Assembly (NCBI RefSeq): GCF_932294415.1 | Contig: NC_065536.1 | Span: forward strand, 52,898,354-52,962,353 | DNA: 64,000 nucleotides | Source: Quercus robur | Lineage: Eukaryota; Streptophyta; Magnoliopsida; Fagales; Fagaceae | Direction: 5' to 3' | Shown here: in pieces, positions 11,411 through 22,298 of the stretch | Layout of the letters: every line of letters starts with the position of its first letter | Numbering within the stretch: the first letter of the stretch is position 1 | Translations under genes and position numbers: made by a program | The notes under the pieces: generated by a model | Database searches by the model: none | What the model was told of the DNA's origin: nothing | What the model saw: only the letters and a program-made list of their open reading frames with translations

Positions 11411-12419
11411 TGCTATCTTAAATGTATTGTTTAGTATGTGTGTGTGTCTTTTATTTTCATTAAATGTTTATTTTTATGGTTCTTTTTTTTTTTTTTTTTT
11501 AACTAATGTTCTTGAAAGCTTATATTTTCTTTTACATGCAATTGGAAGGATAATGAGTTGAAAGATTTTTTGTTGTGGATGATAGTTTTTTTGTGTTTGC
11601 AAGAGGGTGTAATTGGTATGTGCGTTGTTATTTGATAATACTCTTTTATATCTATGATTTTCTTATATTTGCAAAGGACATGTTATGTTGATATGATGCA
11701 TATTGATAATACAGCTATAATAATGTAAGTTGATTTTCTCTTAATATGCTGAATATTAACTATAATTATCATCTTCTCCTATAATTTCTAATGTCTTTTT
11801 ATTATTTTTGGTTGTTTTGTATGCAGGTTGTTGGTTTTCTGATCGGGTGCATATTAAAGGCCTTTTGGTGGAATATATTCCTAGATTTGTGAAGGATAGA
11901 TAGTTTTGTTTTAAAAAAATTAAATATTCTTTTTGTTAATGGCATGGTGTTTAGCATATGATAACTTAGCATATGGTGATACGGATGCTTTTGAAATATC
12001 ATGTCAGGATGGTTTTTTTTTTTTTTTTTTTGAAGATTATAGTTGCACAGATGACAAATGTGGATCTCAGAATTGTATTTTGAACAAGTATTAAAGCTAT
12101 AGACAAGGAAGTATGAGTGGATAGATTTAATTATGTAAAACTTTAATTTTAGCAATTGCTAATCACAAGTGGAATTAGAAGCATGAACAAATGAGTATAT
12201 TATTTTCTTATTTTTGTTTACTTGATTGTTGGAGATTTGAGCAGATGTGAGCACTTGATAATGCAATTTTGTTAGATCCCAAACAAAAAAAACCTTGACT
12301 TGAGCTCGAGTTTAAGCTTGATATTAAGCTCGAGCTTGACTTAATTAATTTATCAAGCTAAGCCAAGCTGGACTCAAGAATTTTGGTTTTCCCATGAGCT
12401 CGAGTTCAAACATTGTATA

Positions 12420-13563
12420 CTATGGTGAGAGAAGGCTATGAACGCTTTGGAGGATGGAGGTAGAGAGCGAAGATGGTAGTGATACCAAATACTACACCGA
12501 ATCTAGAGCTGTTGTTGGAGCTCTTTGCACACCCACTAGAACCCTTAGATTACATGGTGATTCGGTAAACACCGGACTCTAAATCCTCTTTGCTAGCATC
12601 AAACTCATTCAAATCTAGGACTTGTTCATCTGTTGCAAAGAGATATAGGGCAGATTTGGTGGAATTTCTTGACCTCATGAGAGAGAGAGCTTATCAATTC
12701 TTTGTGAAAATTTAGGGAAAAGAAAGAAACTGATGATAAAAGAGAGAAAGATTGAGGCTTCTCAAAAAAGCTTCGGTCTTTCCAAGAGAGCCTAAGAGTT
12801 TTAAGCTATAAATTGTAGAAGATAGACATTGACTCATTAAGTGATAGCTGAGAATTTCAATTTGAATAGAACTAAATTGCATTTTTTTTTGTTGAATAAT
12901 AGAACTGAATTGTGAAGTTTAGGCAAAAAGGAGAAACTAAATTAAAGAACTAGAAAATTGGATGTGAAGTTATAGTGTATTCAGATAACTAAAAGGGAAA
13001 GGATACTTAGTAATTAGTAAATGACTAAACTGTAACACATGAAAAGGAATAGGAAAAGACTACAAAAGGGCACCTAAGATGGTGAAGTCTAGCTGTCCAT
13101 AACATGCACGAAGTACTACTATACTAGAACTCTAGAAGTGAAAACTGGAAAGTCTAGAAAAAGCCTGAATTACTAGAAATGAAGTCCATAGTCTCTCTTT
13201 TTTTGGCTAAAAATGTTTTAAAAAAAGGAAAGAAAAAAAAATTTAAAGTAATGGGTAATGTTAAGTGGTCTCATGTGGGGAATTTCATTATTAAAATATG
13301 TATAATGTTATAATATTTAGTTTATTTAGCAAACATATATTGAGCCTTTTATCAAGCTATACACGAGTTTAAGCTTGGATTGTGTTATATCGAGCTCGAT
13401 TGTTCACGAACAAATTTTTTTTGCTTAGGCTCAACTTGTTTATCAAACAAGTTGAAAACTATGGCTCGAGTTTGGCTTATTTATAAACAAACAAATATGA
13501 ACTTACTTTTTATCTAGTTAAGCCTGAGTTATTCACGATCGGCTTGGTTCGTTTATAGCCCTA
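12420..13563 (-). repeat. Right inverted arm of the hAT element
   Basis: Inverted copy of the left arm, with more decay (the small frame is interrupted, several indels). Its inner limit falls at CTCTCACCATAG, exactly the base where the left arm has its splice donor GTAAAT. Beyond that point the two sequences have nothing in common. Confidence 0.75.
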
Positions 13564-13591
13564 TTTGTGGATTGCCTATTTTGAACTTGGT

Positions 13592-13779
13592 GTCGAGGGA
13601 TACTAGCTTGTCCTACAACCTAATTATCTGGAAAATGATTTTCCTATGATTGACATGTTGGAAGGCTGCCTCACTATTCTTCATTATGTGGATGTTGGGT
13701 TCGTCAATGTCTGGATGATGAAAGAATATGGAGTAAGAGATTCTTTGACCAAAATGTTTTCCTTTAGGACTAGTTATGA
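13592..13779 (+). pseudogene. F-box-associated domain fragment, 5' piece
   Basis: The frame reads VEGY-stop-LVLQPNYLENDF, then HYVDVGFVNVWMMKEYGVRDSLTKMF. The phrase VNVWMMKEYGV-x2-S-x-TK is a well-known signature of the C-terminal F-box-associated domain of plant F-box proteins (normally VWVMKEYGVxESWTK), which recognise substrates for SCF ubiquitin ligases. The frame runs directly into the 9 bp target site of the MULE and resumes at 18787. One stop is near 13605. The F-box itself is absent; the hAT element lies immediately upstream. Confidence 0.65.
13771..13779. repeat. 9 bp target duplication of the Pack-MULE, left copy
   Basis: TAGTTATGA here and at 18778-18786. Nine bases is the standard size for Mutator-like elements. 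The left element end has one extra T before GGATT. Confidence 0.85.
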
Positions 13780-13890
13780 TGGATTTGAATCCTCTCCATT
13801 TCTCTTTGAAATGGAGAGTGTCTAGTTAAGGGCTGAGATTTAATTAAAATCAATCTATGGTCTAAAATATGCCACGTCATTTAAAAGACA

Positions 13891-14073
13891 CTAACCTAAC
13901 ATTTCACGGAAAGTCATGGGCAAACAAACGTTAGTTTCACTGTGTTCTTTCTTTCGACTCTTGGCTCTCTCACTCATCTCAGTTTCTTTCTCACTCTTAA
14001 CAAAGTCCAGCCATGGCCGACCTCTCCTTGCACGCACATCACCTCCATTGACAGATCTTATGACTGGAATCAC
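13891..14073 (-). repeat. 60-codon frame inside the left MULE TIR
   Basis: This frame and the one at 18486-18668 on the plus strand encode nearly the same 60 residues because they are the two copies of the TIR. They begin MIPVIRSVNGGDV and end EMLG. The shared openness follows from the TIR similarity, so it is not independent evidence of a protein. No domain is recognised. Confidence 0.6.
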
Positions 14074-14082
14074 CCCAAATAT

Positions 14083-15110
14083 CTAGGTTTTCTTCTCTAA
14101 CTCTCTATCCCTCTCCTCTCTGTTTCTCTCTCCCTCCCATCAAACCCAGCGATGGTCATTGGTCAAGCTTCTCCAGTTCTCCATACCCACACACAGTTGT
14201 GCGTCAACTGTATTTCAGCCATCCACCTTTGTCTCTATCTCTCTCTCTCTTAGGTTTCTCTCTCTCACCGAACCCAATCGAATCAAGGGGGGAGGGGAGG
14301 AGGGGTGTTTGTTTCTCGAGAATCCGAGAAAGATTTTGAATAAGTTTTTGGTAAATCCCCTTTATTAACAGCTCTCTGATTTTTTTTTGACCCTTTTCCA
14401 GGCTCTGATTATACTCGAATCTGCGAGCTTTGTTGTTCTGTTGTGTATTTGGGTGGTGGTGGTGGTTTGTACGGATCGACTTTGGGAAGCTTGTGATGTA
14501 GTAGTTTAATTCAAATTTTGGAACTTTTTGCTAATTAGGGTTCTGGGCTTTGGGTATTTTTGAAACTTTTTTATTGTTGTGATGTAGTGTTTTGTTGGAA
14601 ATGGTAATTTGGAGGTTTGAGCTGTGAGAAAAAAAATGGTGTTTTGGATATGGGTTTGTTGTGAATTTTGATTTGACTGCTTTGTATGAACTCAAATGAT
14701 AGTGAATTCATTTGCTTAATGCTTGTTGTAGTTTATGCTTTTGTTGTTTTTACTTTACAGTTAAAATTTTGAAATTGTTGTGAAATATTGATTAATAGCA
14801 GAAATATTTGTGATTGAGTAATACAGCTAAATTTAACTCGCTGCTGCTTCTGTTTCTAAAGGAAGTTTTTAGTTTATAATTATTTAGAGAAAGTCTATGT
14901 ATGCTACTTGTATATACTTATCCACAAAAAAAAAGTATGATGCTTGTATATAAACGGTTTACTAATACAGTTTGTATCACTCGATTCACTTGTCAAATAA
15001 TAAGGCTTACAGGTATCATCTCTTTTCATGGTTTCGTTTTGTGTTTGCAGGAATTGATTATTTGAGGAATCCTCTTGGTATTGATCAGATCCATCTTGTT
15101 GCATGACTGC
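14083..15110 (+). other. Captured leader-like and intron-like sequence in the Pack-MULE
   Basis: From 14083 there is a CT-rich stretch (many CTCTCTCC runs) like a plant 5' leader, then a G-rich patch near 14285-14310. After that comes a T-rich intron-like region, and a candidate acceptor TTTGCAG at about 15044-15050 before a short open stretch. This looks like the 5' end of a host gene, but no conserved protein is visible. It might be the promoter and leader acquired by the element. Confidence 0.3.
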
Positions 15111-16454
15111 CTATTTGCAATTGAACTCTACTCTCTACCAGTTGAGCCAAATATCTGTGAAATTAGTCTTAAGTGGAGCGTATAGGATGGTGCACATAGT
15201 CAAGCCATTTTTCTAGCTTAGGATATTGTTTTTCTAATTTAGAATCATGTTTTGTAATATTTGACACAAGTTGTGTACAAATGCTCTAATGGTTGTTTAT
15301 ATACCAATTGGTTTGGTAAGGGTGTACTAGTGTTTCAAGTATACTTTGTACATTTGAATATATGGAATTAAGATACATTTCAGGTTCATAGCTTGTTTTG
15401 AAGCACAAGATGACCATAAAAAGAAAAATCCTTCAAATCCAATTTATGAATGGAAACAACAGAAGTTACTACCATAAATCTTGCTTGTTAAATACATAAG
15501 ATAAGTACCTCTTATCACTTATACAAGAGTTACAAAAGAAATTCAACATGAAACCATTCAAGGTTCACGTTTTCAACAAAGAGAGCAATCTTCAAATCAA
15601 ATACGTATAATAATTCCTGCTGAGTTACGAATTCTTGCTCATTTGATTATTTAAGAGGGAAAGAGAGAGAGAGACCATGTATTTGTACGTTAATTCTTGT
15701 AGTGGACAATTTTTTCCAACATCAGATTATATTGAAAGATTACGTATTCAAGTCTTACCACTACCATGATTAATATGGATTTCAGCAGTATGTTAAGCAC
15801 GAGATGATTGAAGAGCAATGTGCCGGGTTGAGTGGTGAACTTTGTCACCTTGTGATTTTAGTTTGAAGTTTGAACAAATTGAAACAGGATTATGCTTCAT
15901 AGCTTAATAAGAATTTTGAACATTGAAGTTTGTCACATTGTATCAGGGGTAAGTTACATAAGCTATGAAATAAAATCAATGACATTATCTGTTTGATTAA
16001 ATATCCAATTTTTTGCTAATAAACTCATTCAAATTTTACACTAGTACAAAGGAAATTTTGAATTTAAGAATCTTCATTGAAAATCTACCTAGGCAATGAG
16101 TGATCCAAAAATGAACAAAAGTTTATTAAAATGAACATTTTGATCACAAGACCATGAATCCATGATAACAAGAGTTCTATTGAAACCATAACAACATGAT
16201 TGTTGACAATAAACAACTTTCACCACTATAATACATGATTCTCATAAAAAATTGGGCAAGAAAAAGAAGAAGAAAGTCTTGCATCCTTGAAGATCTACTT
16301 TTTGAGAAGATTTTGCAGATTCAGACAATTTCTGATGGCTTGACTCCCCAACAATTATGCCAAAATGGTGCCCTACATAAAGGAGAAAATAAGAAAGAAG
16401 GCATGTTAGATACAAAAAATATCAATATGCCTCATAGCATATCAATATGTCAAA

Positions 16455-16507
16455 ATTAGGAATTCAGGATTCCATCTATCATCTCCACCATCTTGATCTT
16501 CATCATC
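16455..16507 (-). pseudogene. HDA19-like exon fragment 2 (acidic tail)
   Basis: On the minus strand the acceptor TTGTCTTCAG is followed from 16507 by codons for DDEDQDGGDDRWNPE. Plant RPD3-type deacetylase HDA19 has a tail segment of the type VDEDQEDGDKRWDPDSD at the start of an exon, just after the PPDTE segment found in the other fragment. Order, strand and splice phase therefore agree with the piece at 17719-17833. After WNPE the match ends and a stop follows. Recognition is from remembered family features and was not aligned. Confidence 0.6.
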
Positions 16508-17521
16508 CTGAAGACAATTTTTTTTTTAATCTTTAACTTAGACAAATTCCACCTATATATTGGAATTTCGGCAATGACATCAGAGTATTATAAGCAATCT
16601 AATACCAGACCAAAATAATAGCGACAAAAAGAATGACAAAAAACATGAGATCGGGAAGGAAAATGGGGTTTGAAACAAGACTGCATAGTGCTAACTCATC
16701 CAAAAGAGCACATGAATAACAGTTAGATGTTATGCTTTACTTTTCTAGAAACTCATACTAATCTAGTGTGCACATGCATAACACTAACATTCCACATATT
16801 TGCATACTCTTCACTTCTCCTAAGCTTGGATTAGCCAAGTATGACTATAGCAGGCTTTAATATACCAGCATCCAATGCACGTGATTGTTTGAAATTTAAA
16901 AAGAAAAAAGAAGAAATAATTAACATCCAAATTCCTTCCCATTGCATGCTAAGCCATAAAATGAGAGTGGCACAAAGTAAGCACTCTAAGCAACAAACAA
17001 AAAGGAACAAAAATATTCTGAAATGAGTAGCCATAATGAAGTACATTCTAGATGGGTCAAGTCAATCAAATGGTGTTTTGGTTCCTACTATGAGGATATA
17101 TTGGGACTTCCATATCTTTTATGTATATTTGTGCTAACAAATAAGAATTTCTCAATTATGCAACAAAATTTCCTGCACCAAACACTAAACACAAGTTTCA
17201 AAGCACTCTGTACCAGTTTCCACACACATATTTTCAACTAATTTCTACTCCTTTCCTCATTAACACCAAAGCCTTCAGATTAGGCTAAATGTATCACTCC
17301 ACAAATAATAAATTGCAAATCCAACATCCACAGTTTAGAATCATAATACATCATCATAAAAGACAAAAAACTTGAATAATTACACTTATTCTGATCTAAC
17401 ATCCACAATGGTAGAATACACAGTTGGAAGAACATAGAGAATTACATAATTATTAATTCTGAGATTTAAGCTCTATAAAGTGGTTTTCATTTTTCATTCC
17501 TTCCATTTTTTTAATCACTAT

Positions 17522-17525
<4 letters not shown>

Positions 17526-17555
<30 letters not shown>
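17526..17555 (+). repeat. (GA)n microsatellite
   Basis: About 15 GA units inside the Pack-MULE. Confidence 0.8.
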
Positions 17556-17558
<3 letters not shown>

Positions 17559-17718
17559 TAAGATTTATTTATTTATTTTTAAGAACGTCGCATAAATGAA
17601 CAAGGATTTATCAGTTTAGTGCTCATAATAGAACTTACTGGAAAATTTTAGGCAGAGAAAAATGAGGACAACATATACCATGGCAATATAATGATAATAA
17701 GAGATGCAAAAACAAACC

Positions 17719-17833
17719 TCGAGAAGCTGTGTATCAGGTGGGTGCTCTTGGAACTGGGCACTTGGTGCAGCTTATCTATTATTGGCTTAAACAATGACTG
17801 GTAGCTCTCATCATCAATACCATCATCTAGCAA
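17719..17833 (-). pseudogene. HDA19-like exon fragment 1, two parts fused
   Basis: After an AG at the upper edge the minus strand encodes LDDGIDDESYQSLFKPIIDK, which fits the catalytic-domain segment of plant class I (RPD3-type) histone deacetylases; these nuclear enzymes remove acetyl groups from histone lysines. In the same frame the sequence then makes no sense for the family. Shifted to another frame it gives APSAQFQEHPPDTQLLE, matching the far C-terminal tail of the same protein. So two non-adjacent parts of the gene are joined, and a few bases are missing next to the join. The fragment ends at a plausible donor (GAG|GTTTGT). It cannot code for an enzyme but could give antisense or small RNA to HDA19. 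Confidence 0.65.
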
Positions 17834-18485
17834 TAACCATGAAAACTCATTTCAAATTGCAATTATCATCCTGATGGCTACCAAACGTACATTAATCATT
17901 CAAATCAGTCATGTTTTCCCCAAGATAGTTTGCATAGATTTTATATTTTGAAACTTAAAAGTTTAACAAAATTTTATATATAGTTTATTCAACATATTAT
18001 TATTATATAAACATATAACTTAAATGAAAAAAAGATTTTATGATTTTTTCAATAAATTGAAATCAGAACTTACTCTTAGTTAATGCCAAAGCCTAGAGAC
18101 CCATAAACCCCAAATTTCAAATTCAAGCAAAATCATCAAGCTTTACACTCAACAAGAAAACACAGTCATCAAATTGATCAAAACTAAAATAAAATGAGAT
18201 CCAAGGGTAAAAAGAGAGAGAGAAACCAAGATGAGAGAAGCTCATATACACCTACTACAGTTACCACAGATCTATAGCAAGGAAAGGAAAAAAATTCAAT
18301 CAAAGTAAGGGATAATCTTTAGTGCTCTAAATGAAACATAAGGATGCTCTTGACAAAGAAAACAAGAAAAGAAAGAACAAAACCATATATTAGATATCAA
18401 ATTTTGAATTACTCAGATTTTTTTTTTTTTTTTTTGGGTGGGGTTTAAAAAGCTCATATCAAAACTTCCTTACTAGATATTCGGG

Positions 18486-18777
18486 GTGATTCCGGTCATA
18501 AGATCTGTCAATGGAGGTGATGTGCATGCAAGGAAAGGTCGGCCATGGCTGGACTTTGTTGAGAGTGAGAAAGAAATTGAGATGAGTGAGAGAGCCAAGA
18601 GTCAAAAGAAAGAACACGGTGAAACTAACGTTTGTTTGCCCATGGCTCTCTGTGAAATGTTAGGTTAGTGTCTTTTAAATGACGTGGCATATTTCAGACC
18701 ATAGATTGATTTTAATTAAATCTCAGCCCTTAACTGGACACTCTCCATTTCAAATGAAATGGAGAGGATTCGGATCC
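18486..18777 (+). repeat. Right TIR of the Pack-MULE
   Basis: Inverted copy of 13780-14090. Main differences are single substitutions, for example in the frame shared with the left TIR. Confidence 0.8.
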
Positions 18778-18786
18778 TAGTTATGA

Positions 18787-18892
18787 CCATGTGACTCCAC
18801 TGTTATTCTCAAAGACCGATGGGAAAGTTCTCTTCTTAAAGGAGGCTGAATAGCTTTTTTGGTATATATTTGAGAACAAGACAATCAGGATT
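18787..18892 (+). pseudogene. F-box-associated domain fragment, 3' piece
   Basis: Once the MULE and one copy of its 9 bp repeat are ignored, the frame from 13779 continues here as HVTPLLFSKTDGKVLFLKEAE-stop-LFWYIFENKTIRI. That fits the FBA domain pattern (normally ...K-NGEVLL...LVWYD...NK-I). One in-frame stop is at about 18851. The fragment ends where CACTACACC begins at 18893, so a second insertion seems to cut it. Confidence 0.6.
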
Positions 18893-19100
18893 CACTACAC
18901 CAAAACAAGTCCATTACATCAAGTGTTAATGCAACAATATTAGTATAGTAATATTAGATATAATATCACATCTACAAATTAAAAGTTGTTGCAATAGTAA
19001 CATAAAAGTGGTAAATTATTACATTAATAATAATTAATTGCAATAGCTTGTAATTTTCAGCTATTGTGTTGAGCTATTTTATACAGTCATATATTTGCAA
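18893..19100 (+). mobile_element. CACTA-like terminal fragment inside the F-box remnant
   Basis: Begins CACTACACCAAAAC directly after an F-box-derived frame and continues with short repeats of TGCAACA/TTGCAATA type, as in CACTA subterminal regions. The opposite end was not found. A similar terminus occurs at 1904. Confidence 0.4.
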
Positions 19101-19195
19101 CTTCAAGAGCTTCACAACCTTTTTTCAAAGGTGAATATTGAGTTGTCACTTTGTATGATTTGCTTGAATCCAAGTGATTCATTTGTGGCTTTTGA

Positions 19196-19465
19196 TTAAA
19201 AAAAAAAAGCTGATTTGCCTTGCAAGAGATATCCATATGATTTTTCTTGGGACAGATTTTTTAGCACTTGATGGTCAACTTCAAAATTACATTTTTGATA
19301 TGCACTACGAGTCATCGTTTTTATAGCTTGAAGGAATTTGTGTTCTTGCTCACAAGTTAGTGGAGATAAAGAAGCATGACATATATCCATTAGTTTATTT
19401 GCTTGTGAAGTTAGTTTTAACTCTTCTAGTTGTGATTGCATCAATAGAAAGAAGTTTTTTAGCAA
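19196..19465 (-). other. Open frame of 89 codons, unrecognised
   Basis: The frame has gene-like composition (KLMDICHASLSPLTCEQEHKF ..., mixed charge and no low-complexity), unlike most open frames here. I cannot assign it to a family. It lies behind a CACTA-like end, so it may be an exon of a captured host gene or of an element gene. No splice partner is visible. Confidence 0.25.
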
Positions 19466-19469
19466 TAAA

Positions 19470-22298
19470 ATATATAAAGAATGAATTGTGCAATTGAATA
19501 GGAGATCAATGGATGAATAATTGCTAGGTTGTGTATATTGAAAGAGACATAGCTTGTAATATTTATAATGAGATTATTATGTAACGGTTTCAAAATATGA
19601 AAACTTGTAGAAAGAAATTATTAAACTTTATGTATTTGTGCTTTTTTTTGGATCAATATATAAAGTTCTCTATTTATTATATTTTGTATAATTTATGTTC
19701 GTAATGACCACTCTTAAAAAAAAAAAAAAAAAAGCTTAAAGCCGCCATTCATTTTTTCCTTTGTTAACTTCAAATTGGAATGTTTATCGCCAAATTATTC
19801 ACATATTGTCAATGTCCGTACGTTCTTGTATATAGAGGGTTTTAGTTTCGGACTCCTTAATTACACCTTGGCAAAAATAAAAGAAGGTCTACATGTCAAA
19901 GCTAAAAACCATTTGATTAAAGGTAGTTCCAACCTCCAAGATCTTGTGATATAATAAGTAGAGCTTAAGTTCTGGCCTTCAAATAAGGTTCGACCCTCAA
20001 TTGTAAGTAATTGATTTCATCATGGCAGGTTTGAATTCAATGAAGATGTTTTATTTTATTTAATTTTTCCCATAATATTAACCGAATACGACAATGATAG
20101 AAACCAAACAACAAAATAAAATCATGAATACAAATTGTCTCATCCATATTGTGGCAATTCTTGGGTAGTCTCACAAATTGTTCCGTGACTATCTAAGTTT
20201 TTTCCTATTGTCGGTAAATCTGGTCATACAAATTACAAACCTCATAAATAGCTACTCTAGGTATTACCCATCCAAATGGGAGAGCTTATAAACAAATGCA
20301 AATCAAAGAGCCCAAAACATTTTCTGAAAAAAGCCCAAAACGTTAGTCTCAAAATATTAGACCTACTATCCCATCAATTTGGGCTAGAATGATTTAATTT
20401 TTTTTATTCAGTAAACTCAGCCACAGACATCATTCAGCCGATTCAAAAAAGAAAAAGAAAAAGGCCGAACACAGAACACTACCCTATATGGCCCATGTTC
20501 CACATAAGTTTAAATGGCAAATTTGTTATTTTACTAAAACAAAGGGGTCATATTTTATGCATCCCTCTATAAAATCCATACCCCTCTGCAAAGGGCTTGA
20601 AAGCCCTAGCGCCGCTCCATACAGTAGTGATTTGAATTTCAGGTTCCTCTTTTTGTGTTCTATATTTCTTTGATTTGTGAATTTTCTTTTATCCATGGTT
20701 AATTGTTATTGCTATTTTGCATTTTCATTTCTGTGCGGTCGCTTTTGATAGGCGTTGCGTTCATCGTTGGTTTAATTAATCCAGAAGGACGTGTCAACGA
20801 AAGCGTAAACTAAATTCCAATTCCCCGAATTCCTTATTATTATTACCAAACAGCTACGCATCCTTTTTATTTGGCGTAGTTTGTTTCAGGATCGGGTTGT
20901 CACATTTTTTTATTTTTTATAAAATTTTTCAAATTAAATCTAAAATGTTTTTAGAGTCAATTATTTGTTTGTGTTAGATTGAAATTTAGCAAGTGTTGCT
21001 TCATATGGTGAACTCTCTCTTGTAAAAATGGGGGATGTTCAAGTTTCCGAAGCATAGATTAATAATTTTTTGCCAGTATTTAAACAGCGCCGTGTGTTCT
21101 TTCTTGTTGCACCGTGCTACCTGTCTCCTGGTACATTTTTTATTTGGAACCAATCGAAAATCCTTGTGTTGGGTACTTGGGATTGTTACGAGATGTATCA
21201 TTAAAACCTCATAGATGGACTAATCTTTTCTACATTTTTTTCGTTTGTGTCAAGAATTTCACTTATTTTTTGACGTCGTTTTGTGAATCAAAGTTGTGAT
21301 TTTATTAAGTAAACCGTTATCACTTTTAAGTTACAAGACCAAAAGTTACGGAATGTGTATTTTGCATTGTTGGTGTCTTGGTGATTTCATTTATTCACGT
21401 CCTCAGCCCGCTAATGGTAATTTGTTGATTTGAAACTATCCCACATCGTTTATAAAGTGGCTTGATGATATAAAGAATTGGTATAAAACGAAGCTCACTT
21501 TACTTATTCTCTTCTGGGTCATATTCATAAGAGCTCACTTGGAATTTTGCCTATCGGAAGGCTTGGCTTTCGATCTCAATTGGGTAAAGATTTTAATAGG
21601 CTTGAAAGATTATGAGAAAAATTAGATATTATTATGATATCTAAAATTGTAATTACCAATTTGTGTTCTTTGACATTTTGCATACCGTGAAATGGATGCT
21701 CTCTGTTTTTATACGAATCGGAAAGCATCCTCTTCTTTGTTGGTGTTTCACGATTCATCAAGGGCCCAGCATGAGCCTCAAAACTACTATGCCAAATAAG
21801 TTCTCTCATTTAAACAGTATTTATGGACAAGGAACCTCTCAAAGAAGCGTTTAAAGGTACTAAAAACGACAGTCCCTCGTCTTAATTAAAAGAATATTGT
21901 AGCTTATTTGCAAATCTCCAAGTAATTTATAACTTCCTCTGTTTATTTAAGCGAGTTTGAGATAAATGAATCAACCGAATTTCCCTTCTGATATCTGAAA
22001 TATCATAAAGGTAACGCAATTATATCATATCATATTAAAGGAAATTGATAGCATCACTATAACCTTAAGTCTAAAAACAGTGTCTACGCACATGCAAAAA
22101 TTAAGTTATAGATTATCAACAAAACTAGTTATGATGGGTCATATGTATTTGAGTTTGAATTTGGCAAGGATGGGTGTAAAATAAGAGATTGTTACATTAG
22201 TATTTTACTTAAAATTCAATACATCTTACCATGTCTAATAACATCTCAATAAACTCCAAATTTGTTAGATTTATATATGGGTATTAGAATTTTTTTTT
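19470..22298. other. Intergenic; possible promoter-like pieces
   Basis: No gene can be defended. At about 20575-20650 there is a GC-richer stretch with AAAGCCCTAGCGCC, reminiscent of telobox-containing leaders of translation genes, followed by GTTCCTCTTTTTG that could be an intron start, but no coding exon follows. An snRNA-type promoter motif at 21438 is listed separately. Confidence 0.4.
21438..21488 (+). promoter_or_regulatory. snRNA-type promoter: USE plus TATA
   Basis: ATCCCACATCG at 21438-21448 is a perfect match to the plant upstream sequence element RTCCCACATCG of U-snRNA genes. A TATAAAA box starts at 21482, leaving 33 bases between them. In plants that spacing is typical of Pol II-transcribed snRNA promoters, while Pol III ones are about one helical turn shorter; a nearer TATAAAG at about 21469 gives that alternative. 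The expected transcript start is near 21510-21520. The sequence after it is not one of the U-snRNAs I know. The same CCCACATCG motif is also frequent in plant repeats. Confidence 0.4.

Larger units (their letters stand above)
7654..13563 (+). mobile_element. hAT (Ac-like) transposon with very long inverted arms
   Basis: The left end reads TAGGGCTGTAAACGAATC and the right end is the reverse complement of TAGGGCTATAAACGAACC, a typical plant hAT terminus. Unusually, the inverted homology does not stop after some 15 bp: the left arm 7654-8815 and right arm 12420-13563 are inverted copies over about 1.15 kb. The transposase between (9223-11410) is broken. An 8 bp target duplication is not clear (tatggtta against tttgtgga). 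The right arm ends inwards at the point that corresponds to the splice donor of the left-arm exon. Native-looking subterminal AGCTCGAG/AAGCTTG motifs lie just inside it at about 12295-12415, suggesting the right end was replaced by a copy of the left. Confidence 0.8.
13780..18777. mobile_element. Pack-MULE with histone deacetylase exons
   Basis: Terminal inverted repeats of about 310 bp (13780-14090 and about 18478-18777) begin (T)GGAT(T/C)(T/C)GAATCCTCTCCATTTC. The flanking 9 bp repeat TAGTTATGA is perfect, so this is a Mutator-like element. No transposase (MURA) coding was found inside. The interior carries at least two exon pieces of a class I histone deacetylase on the minus strand, separated by intron-like sequence, and on the plus strand a CT-rich leader-like stretch from 14083. 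That defines a Pack-MULE. The TIRs still match well, including a shared 60-codon frame, so insertion is not very old. The insertion splits an F-box gene fragment. Confidence 0.85.

Noticed and set aside
7646-13571. 8 bp target duplication of the hAT element
   Set aside because: tatggtta and tttgtgga agree at only about half of the positions; too weak to report as a duplication.
15690-15705. TTCTTGTAGTG as the right end of the CACTA-like fragment at 18893
   Set aside because: It lies on the wrong side, inside the MULE, and has no subterminal repeats.
13891-18668. Two nearly identical 60-residue proteins at both ends of the MULE as a conserved gene pair
   Set aside because: They are the two copies of the terminal inverted repeat; similarity is due to the repeat.
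20575-20760. Ribosomal-protein-type promoter and first exon
   Set aside because: Only a short CCCTAGC motif supports it; no coding exon or known small RNA was found after it.
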